DNA of 64,000 bases from DASQZK01 sp963764345 (GTDB lineage Bacteria; Bacteroidota; Bacteroidia; Bacteroidales; GCA-2748055), in contig CAVXSF010000002.1 in assembly GCA_963764345.1 (NCBI GenBank), forward strand, positions 62,001 to 126,000, read 5' to 3'. Shown here piece after piece: positions 1 through 10,676 of the stretch (within the stretch, counting starts at the first letter, position 1; every line of letters begins with the position of its first letter). The notes under the pieces were generated by a model that worked only from the letters and a program-made list of their open reading frames with translations, made no database searches and had not been told where the DNA came from. The position numbers and the translations under genes are program-made.

Positions 1-390
1 GGTGGAGGCCTTGTCAATGTAGCATTTGAAGGAAAGGGAAATATTTCCGGAATCGTGGTAAACGGGAAACCGCTTGACGGTACCTACCAGGTTCCCGAGG
101 CTATGTTGAAAGGACCGGAAACCAATATAAAGGTCATCATGAGTGAAGACAAGCCTGTTGAAACGCCTGTCCTGATATCATCGGATGTACGCCTTGACAG
201 CATCAGAAACGGGACTTACTATCTGACCGGCATGGGTCCGGGTTACGTCATCCTGCATAACGCCGTGCCTGAAAAAATCTCCGTTAAAGATGAAAACAAC
301 CGGGATATTCCGTTCACCACACGGAATTTCTATTCGGATGTCCAACTCATCTTTGAAAGACGCGGTGAACTAACTTTGAAGATCAATTGA
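1..390 (+). CDS. C-terminal end of an unidentified protein, probably a secreted glycan-active enzyme
   Basis: The frame is open from base 1 (it starts with Gly-Gly-Gly-Leu-Val-Asn) to a TGA at 388-390, so the start lies outside the window. The visible 129 residues look like a beta-rich accessory domain (alternating hydrophobic strands, motifs VNGKPLDGTYQVP and GTYYLTGMGPGYVILHN) and contain no catalytic motif that I recognise. The stop is followed after one base by the ATG of the sulfatase gene, so the two are probably co-transcribed. Its place before a sulfatase and a GH9 gene suggests the C-terminal beta-sandwich of a glycoside hydrolase, but this is inference from context only. Confidence 0.6.
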   Translation, partial: GGGLVNVAFEGKGNISGIVVNGKPLDGTYQVPEAMLKGPETNIKVIMSEDKPVETPVLISSDVRLDSIRNGTYYLTGMGPGYVILHNAVPEKISVKDENNRDIPFTTRNFYSDVQLIFERRGELTLKIN

Positions 391-391
391 T

Positions 392-2197
392 ATGATGAAC
401 ACAAAGAGCCTGACTTTCCTTGCACTGGTCTCTCTGATTGGTGCAGGAAGTTGCACGGAACAGCCAAAGAAGGATCACGAACGGCCAAATTTTATCATCA
501 TCCAGATGGATGACCTGGGTTTCAGTGACCTTGGCATTCACGGGAACAAGATCGTTGAAACTCCAGTGATTGACTCCTTTGCCCGGCAGTCTGTACAATT
601 TCAGAATTTCTACGTGAACCCGGTATGTGCGCCTTCACGGGCATCCCTGCTCACTGGCAGGCAATTTCTGAAAACCGGCGTTTCGCATGTCCACGGAGGA
701 AAGGATTTCCTGAACCTCAGTGAACATACCTTTGCTGATGTCATGAAATCGGCCGGATATTCCACAGGGATGTGGGGAAAATGGCACAGCGGGATGGCTG
801 ACGAATATTATCCCTGGCAACGCGGTTTCGATGAAGCCTACCAGGCACATCTGTACACCCACCGGAACAGTTATGGACATTTTAACGGTAAGGAAGTGAA
901 AACCAACCGCTGGGCCGATGATGTGATCACCGGTTATGCCCTTGATTTTATCAAACGCCACCGCGCAAAACCCTTTGTGGCTTACCTTTCTTTCCTGACC
1001 TGTCACAGTCCTCTTGACGCACCCGAAGAGCTGATCAGGAAATACCAGGACAAGGGTTTATCCAGGAACCTCTCCACACTGTATGCCATGATCGATCATG
1101 CAGATGTAAGCCTGGGGCGTTTTTTCAGGGAAATAGACAGCCTGGGGGTGACGGGTAATACGGTCATTATGTTTCTCAGCGATAATGGTCCGGCTATTGA
1201 AAATGACAAGTTTACCGATGAGGACCGTGCTATCAGGTATGTGAACCACCTGAAGGGCCACAAGGGAAATATCTGGGAGAATGGCGTGAAATCGGCATTC
1301 TTTGTCAGCTGGAAAGGACATTATAAACCAAAATTTGTCGACGGCGTAACCGATATTACCGATATTCTGCCAACCATGATGGATATCGCCGGCGTAAGCC
1401 TTCCCGGAGGTTACCTGCCGCCCGACGGAATCAGCTTCAGATCCTTCCTTGACGGGGAGGGGAAACGGCAGCAAAAAACAAGTTACAATTATGCCAATCC
1501 GGCCTGGCCGCCCACCGATCAGCCGTGGACACCCGAGGGTGTAAAAGATGAGTACCGGCCCGTAACACCGGAAGAAAAAGCTGATATGGTTACTGCTGAT
1601 CAGATTATATCTGTTCGCAAAGGCGACTTTAAGCTTTTGCTTAATCCTGCCCGTTATGCCGGTACGCCGAAAGATGTGAACGGATATGTACTGGTCAATA
1701 TAAAAGACGATCCGACGGAAGATCATAATATCATCGCTCAAAACGAAAAGGTTTTTGAGGACCTCAGAAACGATCTCTTTAACTGGTTTGAAAGTATTAA
1801 GAAATCGGACCATTCCTTTGCCATGCCTGTATTTTTCATCGCCGATACCCTCTCAAATGAAATTCCGGCCAAAGCACCGGTACGGAATTCATTAAGCCTG
1901 AAAAATACCTTTAATTCTCTTTGGGGTTGGAATAATCCGGCTGACTGGTCGGAGTATAATATCGATGTGCTCACACCTGCAAAATATGCCGTGATACTTG
2001 GTTTCCAGGGGGAAATGCCGGTAGGATCCGTCTTCACGACAGAAACAGGAAACAGGATAGAAGAGGCTGCCCTGGATGAGGCGGGAAATGCCGGAATCAT
2101 TGAACTGAATAAAACGGATCGAATGTTGAAAATCTCGTGTAAAACGAGTTCAGATAAAATTTATAAACTCATGAGTATTACACTGAAGAAAATCTGA
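392..2197 (+). CDS. S1-family sulfatase, lipoprotein
   Basis: A 601-residue sulfatase that would remove sulfate esters from a sugar or polysaccharide. The N-terminus MMNTKSLTFLALVSLIGAGSC is a lipoprotein signal with Cys21 as the lipidated residue, so it should be anchored in a membrane, facing the periplasm or the surface. The formylglycine motif is Cys79-Ala-Pro-Ser-Arg followed by ASLLTGR, the classic C-x-P-S-R signature of S1 sulfatases that need a maturase. Metal ligands are seen as Asp40-Asp41 (QMDDLGFSD) and SDNG; GKWH also matches the family. Length is normal. A second ATG follows at once (395). It overlaps no gene and sits one base after the upstream stop. No maturase gene is visible in the window. 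The sulfated substrate cannot be told from sequence. Confidence 0.93.
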   Translation: MMNTKSLTFLALVSLIGAGSCTEQPKKDHERPNFIIIQMDDLGFSDLGIHGNKIVETPVIDSFARQSVQFQNFYVNPVCAPSRASLLTGRQFLKTGVSHVHGGKDFLNLSEHTFADVMKSAGYSTGMWGKWHSGMADEYYPWQRGFDEAYQAHLYTHRNSYGHFNGKEVKTNRWADDVITGYALDFIKRHRAKPFVAYLSFLTCHSPLDAPEELIRKYQDKGLSRNLSTLYAMIDHADVSLGRFFREIDSLGVTGNTVIMFLSDNGPAIENDKFTDEDRAIRYVNHLKGHKGNIWENGVKSAFFVSWKGHYKPKFVDGVTDITDILPTMMDIAGVSLPGGYLPPDGISFRSFLDGEGKRQQKTSYNYANPAWPPTDQPWTPEGVKDEYRPVTPEEKADMVTADQIISVRKGDFKLLLNPARYAGTPKDVNGYVLVNIKDDPTEDHNIIAQNEKVFEDLRNDLFNWFESIKKSDHSFAMPVFFIADTLSNEIPAKAPVRNSLSLKNTFNSLWGWNNPADWSEYNIDVLTPAKYAVILGFQGEMPVGSVFTTETGNRIEEAALDEAGNAGIIELNKTDRMLKISCKTSSDKIYKLMSITLKKI

Positions 2198-2282
2198 AAA
2201 TAGCGGAAAGACGACTCATTTCCGGCGTTACAAAGCCGGACGAGGTGAGATAGATCCTTTTACGAAAAACCCTGTACAGGTT

Positions 2283-4752
2283 ATGAAAATTACGATACCA
2301 TTTTTTAGTCTGACTCTTTTCTTTTCCCTGGCATTCAACACATCATCCTCATCACAGACTGCGGGCAGGCCGTTATTCACCCCTGATAAGGATGATTGTC
2401 TGAAGTCGGCTTCGGTCAGGCTGCTTACCTACCAGAATCATTATTATCCCGGTCATCGTTCAGGTATTGAAATTATTCAGAATGGTTCCAGGATCATTTC
2501 ATCTCTTGATCTCAGGATAAATCCCATTCCCATACCTGACGGGGTTGACGTTAAATATCCCGAATTTGAAAAAAGGGAAACCGATCCGGTTACCGGTGAA
2601 GTGAGTATGTTCGCCGATTACCCGGCGTATCGGGTCCATTACATTCTCCGCCTCATACCGGATGGCAATTCTATCCGGTTAAAGGCAGAACTCGATAAAC
2701 CACTTTCTGACGATCAGCCTTTATATATTATGATGGAGATATACCCGGAAGACTATTTCGGTCAGAGCTGGATCCTGGATAATCAGCAGGGGATCTTCCC
2801 CAGGCAGTATACCGGCAGGCGGAGGGTCGTTTCCCCCGGCGACACTGTTTCCATACCCATGGCCACCGGCAGGAGTCTTACGATGGCTCCGGGAGATGAA
2901 TTCAAACAGTTTTCCATGGTTTCGGAAACAGGTACTATTGAGCTTCATGACGGGAGGGCCAGTACCAACCATAAATGGTTTGTGGTCATGGAAAAGCTTC
3001 CTTCAGGGAAAAGCGGCATGGTTGCCGAATGGATACTAAAACCAAAGAACGTCCCCGGTTTTCATTCTGCACCGGTTATCGGTGTAAGCCGTACAGGGTA
3101 CCACCCGCTGGCGGAGAAAAAAGTGGTGATCGAACTGGACCCGGATGATCCGGAGCCCGGAGCTTATAAAGTGTGGAGCCTTGGAGCCGACGGGAAAAAG
3201 ACGGAAGTACGGTCCGGAAACGCCGTAAAATACGGGAGCTACCTGAATAAGAAATACCTGACAGCGGATCTTACGGAACTGCATCAGGAAGGGATCTACA
3301 TTTTTACACTCGACGGCAAATACAGCGAACGGTTTGTGATTTCGGCGCGGGCTTATGGTGAAGATCTGTGGAAGACAACTCTCGGGACTTTCCTTCCTGT
3401 TCAGATGTGTCATATGAATGTTGACGACAGGATCCGAGTCTGGCACAGTGTATGTCATATGGACGATGCAGTCCAGGCGCCCGATGGGACACAGAACTGG
3501 CTCGGTTATTACCAGGATACTGCGCAAACCTACAGTCATAAACCCCTGGAACATATAGACGGACTGACCCGGGGAGGATGGCACGATGCAGGAGATTTCC
3601 AGCTACCCACCGCATCGAATGCAAATACCGTTTATAATCTCTGCCTTACATTCGAAGAATTCGGCCCGCTGATCGATGAGACCTCCGTCGACAATACCAC
3701 TCATAGCGTAGTTCTCCATGCATCCGACGCCATACCCGATATCATTGAACAAATTATTCACGGTGTAAACTTTATTCTTGCCGGTTACCGTAACGACGGT
3801 TATGCCTACCCGGGAGTCATTTCCGGGAACTGGCTTCAGTACCTTCAACTGGGTGAGGCAGAGGATAAAACCGATAATCTTGTGGATCAGGAGAATGGTG
3901 ATGGAGATTACCATGATGACCGGTATGTCTTTACGGGAAGGAACAGGAACCTTGAATACAATATGGCGGCTGTTCTCTCTTCCGCATATCGTGTACTTCA
4001 CAGGTTCAACCCTGACCTGGCGGCAGAGTGTCTGCATTATGCTGAAAAGGCTTATCGCAACGGGAAAGACTTTACCCAGGAAACGCCCGGATCCTATATT
4101 CCCACGTCTGAAGGTAACCAGGCAGTTGCAGGCTGCTGTTGAAATGTACCTGACCACTGGCGACAGGGTGTATATTGATGACCTGTCCGGCTTGCTTGAA
4201 TCGGACAACCGGTTTCTTTACCAGAGTGCATGGGAACTCAGCCGGCTTAAGAATACCGGGGATTTTACTGCCATTGCCGGAAAGACAGATGTCCTGATGA
4301 AGAAATATAAAGACTGGCTGAAAAGCCGGCTGGAGACGAATCCTTACGGAGTGCCGCTGGAGAAAAGCTTATTCGGCCTCGGATACTTTGCCATGCATAT
4401 AGCAATGAAGCAGTATTATCTTCATAAATATTTTCCGGAGATGTTTTCCGACAAGCCGGTCTTCGACATCCTGAACTATATGACCGGTGTCCATCCCGCC
4501 AATAATCTTTCACTGGTTACCGGCATCGGGAGCGAAAGCATGACTTCGGCTTTTGGTTTTAACCGGTCCGATTTCAGTTATATCCCCGGAGGGGTCATTC
4601 CGGGACCGGCATGGATGAATCCCGGCTTTTTCGAATTGAGGGAGAATGATCCGTTTTTGTGGATACAGACTGAATATACGATTGGCGGTGCCTCGACCTT
4701 TATCTTTCTGGCCAATGCAGCTGATAAACTGATCGTTGAACATTTCAGGTAA
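2283..4752 (+). CDS. GH9 family glycoside hydrolase with N-terminal accessory domain (one frameshift)
   Basis: Secreted enzyme of about 820 residues if read across one frame change near 4120-4130, where ...TSEGNQ in the first frame continues as QLQAAVEMYLTTGD in the second; removing one base restores it. Signal peptide at residues 1-24. Residues about 25-260 form a beta-rich region I do not recognise, about 262-352 fit the Ig-like domain that precedes GH9 modules (IGVSRTGYHP...), and the rest is the (alpha/alpha)6 barrel. The GH9 motif GGWHDAGDF gives Asp435 and Asp438 (base and nucleophile-activating residues), and the acid is probably the Glu in QTEYTIGGAS near the C-terminus. GH9 enzymes cleave beta-1,4-glucans and related chains; many Bacteroidetes members are exo-acting. 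Follows the sulfatase after 85 bases on the same strand. Confidence 0.88.
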
Positions 4753-4950
4753 CCGGAAGTGGATGACCGGTAATCGTTGTTGAAGTTTATATTCACCTTC
4801 AAATCCGGAATCGAACCGGGCACAAAACTTATCCTGATGATTACATCATTGACAGACCGGAAGATTTCGGTCACATTCCCGGGAGTGACACTCAAACGGC
4901 CTGCGGAGTAATGTCGTTTCCGGACCAGGCGGAGGGATCTTTTTTCCTGG
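4753..4950 (+). other. Gap with a possible gene remnant
   Basis: No complete gene. Two plus-strand frames stay open for several dozen codons: one from about 4776 to 4980 without an ATG, and one that reads FTFKSGIEPGTKLILMITS and stops at about 4911. The second has the look of a beta-strand C-terminus. It may be the tail of a deleted or frameshifted gene after the GH9 gene, or chance. Low confidence. Confidence 0.2.
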
Positions 4951-5667
4951 CTAGAACCCTCTCACCGGTACTTCAATAATCAGAAAGAAGCCATCCCGTT
5001 CTGCACGGATGGGTATATCGCCAGGGCCGATAAGGCCTATGGCATCCCTTTCCTGGAGAAGTTGCCCTTCAATTTCAGCATGCCCGTGGATAAGGAAGAT
5101 GTATACACCGTTTTCCGCCAATCTCTTCCTGTATTCTATGGTGTGGCCCTGTTCAGGTTTGGAAAGTGAAAGAAAAGCGTTCTGGTTTATCCACAGGGTA
5201 TTTTCACCTTTGTCGGGAGAGACCAGTTCCCTGATCTTATTCTGTAAATCGTTCCGGTCATATTTCAGCTGCCCGTAACGGGGCTCAATATTCCTGATTC
5301 GAGGAAAGATCCATATCTGAAGGAAATTAACCATCTCGGAGGGTGACGGATTGAATTCTGAATGATGAACGCCTGTTCCGGCTGACATGATCTGAATTTC
5401 TCCTTCACGAATCACACCCCCGTTGCCCATGTCATCACGATGTTCCAGGTTTCCCGACAGCGGTATAGAGATGATCTCCATGTTATCATGAGGATGTGTA
5501 CCGAAGCCTTTCCCGGGGGATACAAAATCATCGTTCAGGACTCTCAGTGCGCCGAAATTCGTCCGCTCCGGGTCGTACCATGAGGCAAAGCTGAATGAAT
5601 GATTGGTCTGAAGCCAGCCGTGGTCGGCTGATCCTCTTTCTATGGCGCGGTGAATGATTTTTTCCAT
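4951..5667 (-). CDS. Pirin family protein (cupin, quercetin 2,3-dioxygenase-like)
   Basis: Bicupin of 238 residues from the chosen start. Pirins are iron-containing cupins; the bacterial YhhW type can act as quercetin 2,3-dioxygenase, but the cellular role is usually unknown. The N-terminal half matches the family closely: RGSADHGWLQTNHSFSFASW, then the metal site THPHDNMEIISIPLSG and the SAGTGVHHSEFN motif. His-x-His, His and Glu ligands are all present. I chose the ATG at 5667 (MEKIIHRAIERG) because family members start there; in-frame ATGs upstream, at up to 5715, would add only an unconserved stretch. Convergent with the GH9 gene and divergent from the GH116 gene, so it probably has its own promoter. 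Confidence 0.9.
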   Translation of the reverse strand: MEKIIHRAIERGSADHGWLQTNHSFSFASWYDPERTNFGALRVLNDDFVSPGKGFGTHPHDNMEIISIPLSGNLEHRDDMGNGGVIREGEIQIMSAGTGVHHSEFNPSPSEMVNFLQIWIFPRIRNIEPRYGQLKYDRNDLQNKIRELVSPDKGENTLWINQNAFLSLSKPEQGHTIEYRKRLAENGVYIFLIHGHAEIEGQLLQERDAIGLIGPGDIPIRAERDGFFLIIEVPVRGF

Positions 5668-5862
5668 TATTTCAGGGTGTATATTAGAAGCTTTGGTCAT
5701 TATTAGCATAAACACCTGAACAAATAAAGGGTTCAGAGCTTGTTTTTTTCGATGTTAATAAGGAATTTTATGCAAACCGGAAAGAGGATGTTATTCGGGA
5801 AGATTTTCCGTGTTTTTATTGCACTTGTCCTTTTCCTCTCTAACGATAAAACCAACCTACCA

Positions 5863-8556
5863 ATGAAAAGAAACGGTTTACTTTTGGTCCTTGTACTGAT
5901 ACTCCTGCCTTCATGTCATAAGCAGGTCATCCGCAAATACAGTGAAGTACTTGAGACAACCCGTAAAAACGAACCGCTTTCTCCTGCCGGATCTGTCGTT
6001 TATTCGGGCGACAGTCTCAGAAATATCGGCTTCCCGGCAGGGGGGATTGGCACTGGTGATATTCTTCTCGGCGGCCGTGGGAACATTCTCGAACTTGAGA
6101 TTTTTGGTCGTGCTGACTGGGATGAGTCCCCGCCATATATGACCTTTTTCTCACTTTGGTTTAAAAATCAGAAGGAATATTCGGGCGCGCGGATCCTTGA
6201 AGGCCAATTACTGAATGATTTCCCCAACCCCTTCGGCGTTCCGAGGGAAGAACTGGCCGGCATTCCAAGGTTTGAATCGTGCAGGTTCATTGCTGAATAT
6301 CCATATGCCAGGGTGATACTCGAAGATAAGGATGTTCCACTGAAGGCGGCGCTTACCGCCTGGAACCCTTTCATCCCCCTGGATACCGACGACAGTAGCC
6401 TTCCCATGGCCATTTTTTCATGGAAAATTGAAAACCCGGGTAAGGATACAGTCCGATCAGCCCTGGCATTTAATATGGGGAATCCGTTCAGGACGTACCG
6501 GAATTCACACGGCCTTTCGGGAACGGTTCAATATTATGGTAAGGAAGGTCTTTCTGCTGTCCTTTTCACACAAGATTCACCGGAAAAAGGAGAAGTCATG
6601 ATTGCCACTTCTGCATTATCGCCGGACGTCGAAACCAGGTGGTACCGTGGTAACTGGTGGGACAATGCCCATGTTTTCTGGGATGACTTCTCCGATGATG
6701 GCCGGATCAGCGATGTCAGGGAGGCATATACCTATTCGTCATCAGACCAGGATGTGGCAACCCTGTCGGTACCCTTCACTCTTCCTCCGGGTAAGAGCAT
6801 CACCATTCCGTACTATGTTTTCTGGAGGATGCCCGTGAGGGAAAGGGAAGCATCGATGGCCCTGGGTGCCGGTGATGTGGTTCCCAAAACCATCCATAAC
6901 TATTACGCAGGGAAATTTGAAAGCACACCAGCACTTTCTGATTACTATATGGAACGTGAGGGGATGCTCGACTCGACGACAAGACAATATCATGATCTTT
7001 TATTCTCGTCCACTCTTCCTGTTTATGTTCTCGATGCACTGGCATCCAATACGGCTGGCATGAAATCGAACCTGATCCTGCGCACCGCAAAAGGAACTGT
7101 GCATGCCTTCGAAGGACTGGGGAATACTTTCGGATGTTGCCCGGGGAATTGCACTCACGTATGGGATTATGCCCAATCCATGGCGTTTCTTTTCCCCGAC
7201 CTGGAGAGGAACATGCGGGAGACCAATTATCTTCATGACACGGAAGATGACGGATACCAGTCGTGCAGGGCTATTGTCCCGCTTGGTAATTATCATATGT
7301 ACGGTCTGGCTACAGACGGGCAGCTTGGCACTATCATGCGGGCATACCGGGAATGGAAGCTATCCGGTGATACGGAATGGCTGGCCCGGCTATGGCCGAA
7401 AATTAAAGCCTCTCTTGAGTTTACCTGGAAGGGAGCGGGAAAACCGGAACCGGGAAAGGGCTGGATGCGGAATGCAGAGATTCCGTGGGATCCCGGTAAA
7501 CAAGGTGTGATCAGGGGAAACCAGCCCAACACGTATGACATTAATTTTTTTGGACCGAATATGCTGACCGGGTCACTCTACCTCGGCGCCCTCAAGGCGG
7601 CTTCCGAAATGGCTGATGCCATGGGTGACCCTCAATCCGCCGAAGATTACCGACAGCTGGCACAGAAGGGCCGGGAGGCATATGAGAAACTTCTCTGGAA
7701 TGGCTCGTATTATGAACAGAAAGTGGAAGTGGTCGACGGGATCAGAATTCCACGACGGTTACGCAGCCCGGGAGACTCACTGCCCAAATACCAGTTTGAG
7801 AAAGGATGCCTGTCCGACCAGCTCCTGGGACAGTTTCTTGCAGACGTCACGGGATTGGGGGATCTTCTTGATTCAACGCATATCAACCGTACTCTCAGTT
7901 CCATATACAATCACAATTTCGTTAAGAGTTTCCGCGATTTTGATAATGTCCAAAGGGTATATGCACTGAACGATGAATCAGGGTTGCTTCTGTGCTCATG
8001 GCCCGAAGGAGGAAAACCCCTTCTTCCTTTTGTGTATTCCGACGAAATATGGACGGGGGTTGAATACCAGGTGGCAGCATCTCTGATCTGGCATGGTTTT
8101 GTGGATGAAGGACTCGAGGTCGCCAGGGCTGTCAGGAATCGATACCGGGGTTACAACCGCAATCCTCTGGGTGAAATTGAATCAGGCCGATATTATGCCC
8201 GTTCCATGTCGAGCTGGGCATTGCTCAACGCCCTGACCGGATATGAGTACGACGGAGTATCCCGTTCACTCTCCTTTGATCCGAAAATAAACCGTGATGC
8301 CTTTTTCGGATTCTGGAGCACCGGAAGTGCATGGGGTTCTTTTTCGGTCAATAAGAATGAAGTAACCCTGAGAACAGAGTATGGCAGCCAACCCTTAAAA
8401 ACGTTTTCTTTCACCCATCCTTCGGCAAAAAGGATCATGGAGCTGCCTGAATCGGCAAAGAACAGCCAGGTGAACGGAGACCGGTTTACCGTGGATTTTG
8501 ACGACGGGTTTGTGCTGGAGAAGGGAAAAGAAATCGTGATAGTGATGGGAAATTAA
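5863..8556 (+). CDS. GH116-type (DUF608) glycoside hydrolase, lipoprotein
   Basis: 897 residues from the chosen ATG at 5863. The start MKRNGLLLVLVLILLPSC is a typical lipoprotein signal with a lipobox (L-P-S-C); upstream in-frame ATGs would bury it. N-terminal beta-domain contains the family motif FPAGGIGTGDILLGGRG. The C-terminal (alpha/alpha)6 barrel shows GNCTHVWDYAQSMAFLFP, NTYDINFFGPNMLTGSLYLG (the Asp fits the acid/base position), CSWPEGGKPLLPFVYSDEIW and NPLGEIESGRYYARSMSSW. These are signatures of the GH116/DUF608 group (beta-glucosidase and glucosylceramidase-like enzymes that also take beta-xylosides). In the CTHVWDYAQ motif the residue before Gln is Ala. I do not assign the nucleophile. 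Substrate unknown. Its TAA directly abuts the stop of the histidine kinase gene on the other strand. Confidence 0.88.
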   Translation: MKRNGLLLVLVLILLPSCHKQVIRKYSEVLETTRKNEPLSPAGSVVYSGDSLRNIGFPAGGIGTGDILLGGRGNILELEIFGRADWDESPPYMTFFSLWFKNQKEYSGARILEGQLLNDFPNPFGVPREELAGIPRFESCRFIAEYPYARVILEDKDVPLKAALTAWNPFIPLDTDDSSLPMAIFSWKIENPGKDTVRSALAFNMGNPFRTYRNSHGLSGTVQYYGKEGLSAVLFTQDSPEKGEVMIATSALSPDVETRWYRGNWWDNAHVFWDDFSDDGRISDVREAYTYSSSDQDVATLSVPFTLPPGKSITIPYYVFWRMPVREREASMALGAGDVVPKTIHNYYAGKFESTPALSDYYMEREGMLDSTTRQYHDLLFSSTLPVYVLDALASNTAGMKSNLILRTAKGTVHAFEGLGNTFGCCPGNCTHVWDYAQSMAFLFPDLERNMRETNYLHDTEDDGYQSCRAIVPLGNYHMYGLATDGQLGTIMRAYREWKLSGDTEWLARLWPKIKASLEFTWKGAGKPEPGKGWMRNAEIPWDPGKQGVIRGNQPNTYDINFFGPNMLTGSLYLGALKAASEMADAMGDPQSAEDYRQLAQKGREAYEKLLWNGSYYEQKVEVVDGIRIPRRLRSPGDSLPKYQFEKGCLSDQLLGQFLADVTGLGDLLDSTHINRTLSSIYNHNFVKSFRDFDNVQRVYALNDESGLLLCSWPEGGKPLLPFVYSDEIWTGVEYQVAASLIWHGFVDEGLEVARAVRNRYRGYNRNPLGEIESGRYYARSMSSWALLNALTGYEYDGVSRSLSFDPKINRDAFFGFWSTGSAWGSFSVNKNEVTLRTEYGSQPLKTFSFTHPSAKRIMELPESAKNSQVNGDRFTVDFDDGFVLEKGKEIVIVMGN

Positions 8557-10398
8557 TCATCCTGGTCTGTTATTACCGCCCAGATATTTGCCGGTAATCA
8601 GCATCAAACTCCTTTTATCCAGCGGCTTGGTAATATAATCATCGAAGCCGTTATCGAGGAATAAAGACCTGTCGATGGACATTGCATAAGCCGTCTGGGC
8701 GATAACCGGCATTCCCGGCCGAATCTTTTTTATGGCTTTCATGGCTTCCATCCCGTCCATAACCGGCATTCTGATATCCATCAGTACTACGTCGATGTTT
8801 TGGTTACCAGTGATCAATTCAACGGCTTCCTTTCCATTGGCTGCCTTAACGATGAGAGCTCCGGAACCGGAGAAATAACTGTTGATAAGCTCCATACTCT
8901 CAGGAACATCTTCGGCAACAAGGATGGTCTTTCCGTGGAAGTCAGCTATGGAGGAGGAAACCTCTTTCCTGCTCTTACCGCGGACTGCTTGCTCATAGGG
9001 GATACGGACAAAAAAGGTAGTTCCTGAGCTCTGTGTCGAGATGAAGTCAATATTGCCTCCTAATAATTCAGTAAGTCCTTTGGCAATGGACAATCCAAGG
9101 CCTGTTCCGCTGTACGACCTGGCAATATCAATGTTTGCCTGGTGAAACCGGTCGAATACCTTTTCCTGATCGTTCACCGGGATGCCTATTCCGGTGTCTT
9201 TGACATAAAATTCAATTTGCCGTCCCTGAATCAGGTAACCAGTTTCGATAAAGCCTTTTTCGGTGAATTTTAAGGCGTTCATGGCAAGATTGGTAATGAT
9301 CTGGGCGAGCCTTCCACGGTCTGAAACAATGGCATCATTTCCGTTGGCGAGTCCTTTATGAAGCCGGAGTTCTACGTTTTTATTCCGTTTTCTGGCTTCC
9401 TGCTCAAGCATGGCAAGAAGAGTATCCAGCATTTCATTCAGGCCGAATTCCTTCTTCACCACCTGCACCTGGCCGGTTTCTATCCTTGAATAATCGATGA
9501 TATCGTCGATGATCCTGACGAGCTGCTCTCCACTGTTTTCAATGATCCTGATAAATTCCCGCCGCTTTTCATCAGTCAGACCCTCCTGCATTAATAAGGA
9601 GGAGAAGCCCAGAATTCCGTTCATGGGCGTCCGGATCTCATGACTCATGTTATTTAGAAATGCGGATTTAAGCTTATCATTCTCTTCCGCCTTAACCTTC
9701 GCCTGTATAAGTTCCTGACGGGAATTTTTCCGTTCGGTAATATCCGTCACTATGGAATAAATCAGTTCTTTCCTGTTGATTTTTATCGGACCCGTAAAAA
9801 CTTCCACATCCCTGATTTCCCCGTTCGACAACTTGTGTTTAAGCTCAAAAGCTGATTTTCCCAAATGAAGGACTTCATCGATCAGAGTGTTTAATCGACT
9901 CTTCTGTAAGGACATTGATATCGGCAACTTTCATCTGAATAAACTCATCACGGCATCCGGCCATAGTATTTTTCCGCTGCAGGGTTTACATCGACAATCC
10001 GTCCCGTTATCCGGATCAATCAGAAACATGATGATATGCTGGTTATTGAAAATATTCCTGTATCTCACTTCACTCTCACTAAGCATTTCATTCGCATTAT
10101 GGAGTTCCTCGTTCGAGGTGAGATACTCCTCATTAAGGGCTTCGAATTCATTCTTCTGCATTATAAGGTCACGGATAAGCGCATTCTTTTTTCTCATCTC
10201 CCGATCCACAACAATCAGGATCAGGAGTGCACTCAGTAAGACGAAAGCAATGCCTTTAAGTCCTTCTATTCTGGAGAAAGTTTCTGTATCCTTTACCATC
10301 CTGGCCAGGAGAGTATCGGAGAAATAAATGTACCCGGCGCTTACAACAAAGTAAATCACCGCGATATATATAGCCTGTCTAGTGATAGATTTTTTCAT
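8557..10398 (-). CDS. Hybrid sensor histidine kinase with C-terminal receiver domain (frame broken near 9928-10000)
   Basis: Membrane-bound hybrid kinase of about 610 residues. Order from the N-terminus: two membrane segments (AIYIAVIYFVVSAGYIYF and LKGIAFVLLSALLILIVV) around a very short loop, a coiled linker, a PAS domain (YRNIFNNQHIIMFLIDPDNG), HisKA with SHEIRTP (phospho-His), HATPase_c with DTGIGIP and GTGLGLSIAKG, and a receiver domain with VLMDIRMP (phospho-Asp) and TKPLD. There is no AraC-type DNA-binding end, so it is not a classical PUL hybrid two-component system and needs a partner. The PAS domain is split: in the reading frame a TGA stands at 9928-9930, but RIVDVNPAAEKYYGRMP and DEFIQMKVADINVLTEE can be read in the other two frames. 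Three one-base insertions within about 110 bases explain this and restore the original frame. Confidence 0.88.
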
Positions 10399-10676
10399 CT
10401 CATTCTTTTAATCCTCAATAGTGATGTAATATACCAAGGTAGTATTTATTGATCAGATTTGAAACAGGTTTGGTTATAATTTCAGAATACAGGACCGGCT
10501 GTTTTATTTTTGTCCCATGACTACTGATTCGGTGATTTGATTTTAGTGTTATATTTTCTACTTTTAGTTCGGGTTATCCGGCAAACGGATGATTGCACTT
10601 TAATGAACATTTTCTGTTTCTTTCCCGCTGATAATTGTGAACCTATTTGAATGTCTTAACACTTAAACACCAAAGA
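10399..10676. other. Divergent intergenic region
   Basis: AT-rich gap between the divergently transcribed kinase and FG-GAP genes. It must hold promoters for both, but I see no good TAnnTTTG match and no hairpin. I see no small gene. Confidence 0.4.

Noticed and set aside
1058..1813. 251-residue minus-strand open frame inside the sulfatase gene
   Set aside because: Shadow of a strongly supported sulfatase on the other strand; no recognisable protein features.
9901..10020. Programmed frameshifting in the histidine kinase
   Set aside because: Three shifts without slippery site in 110 bases, and similar breaks in many genes, fit assembly error better.
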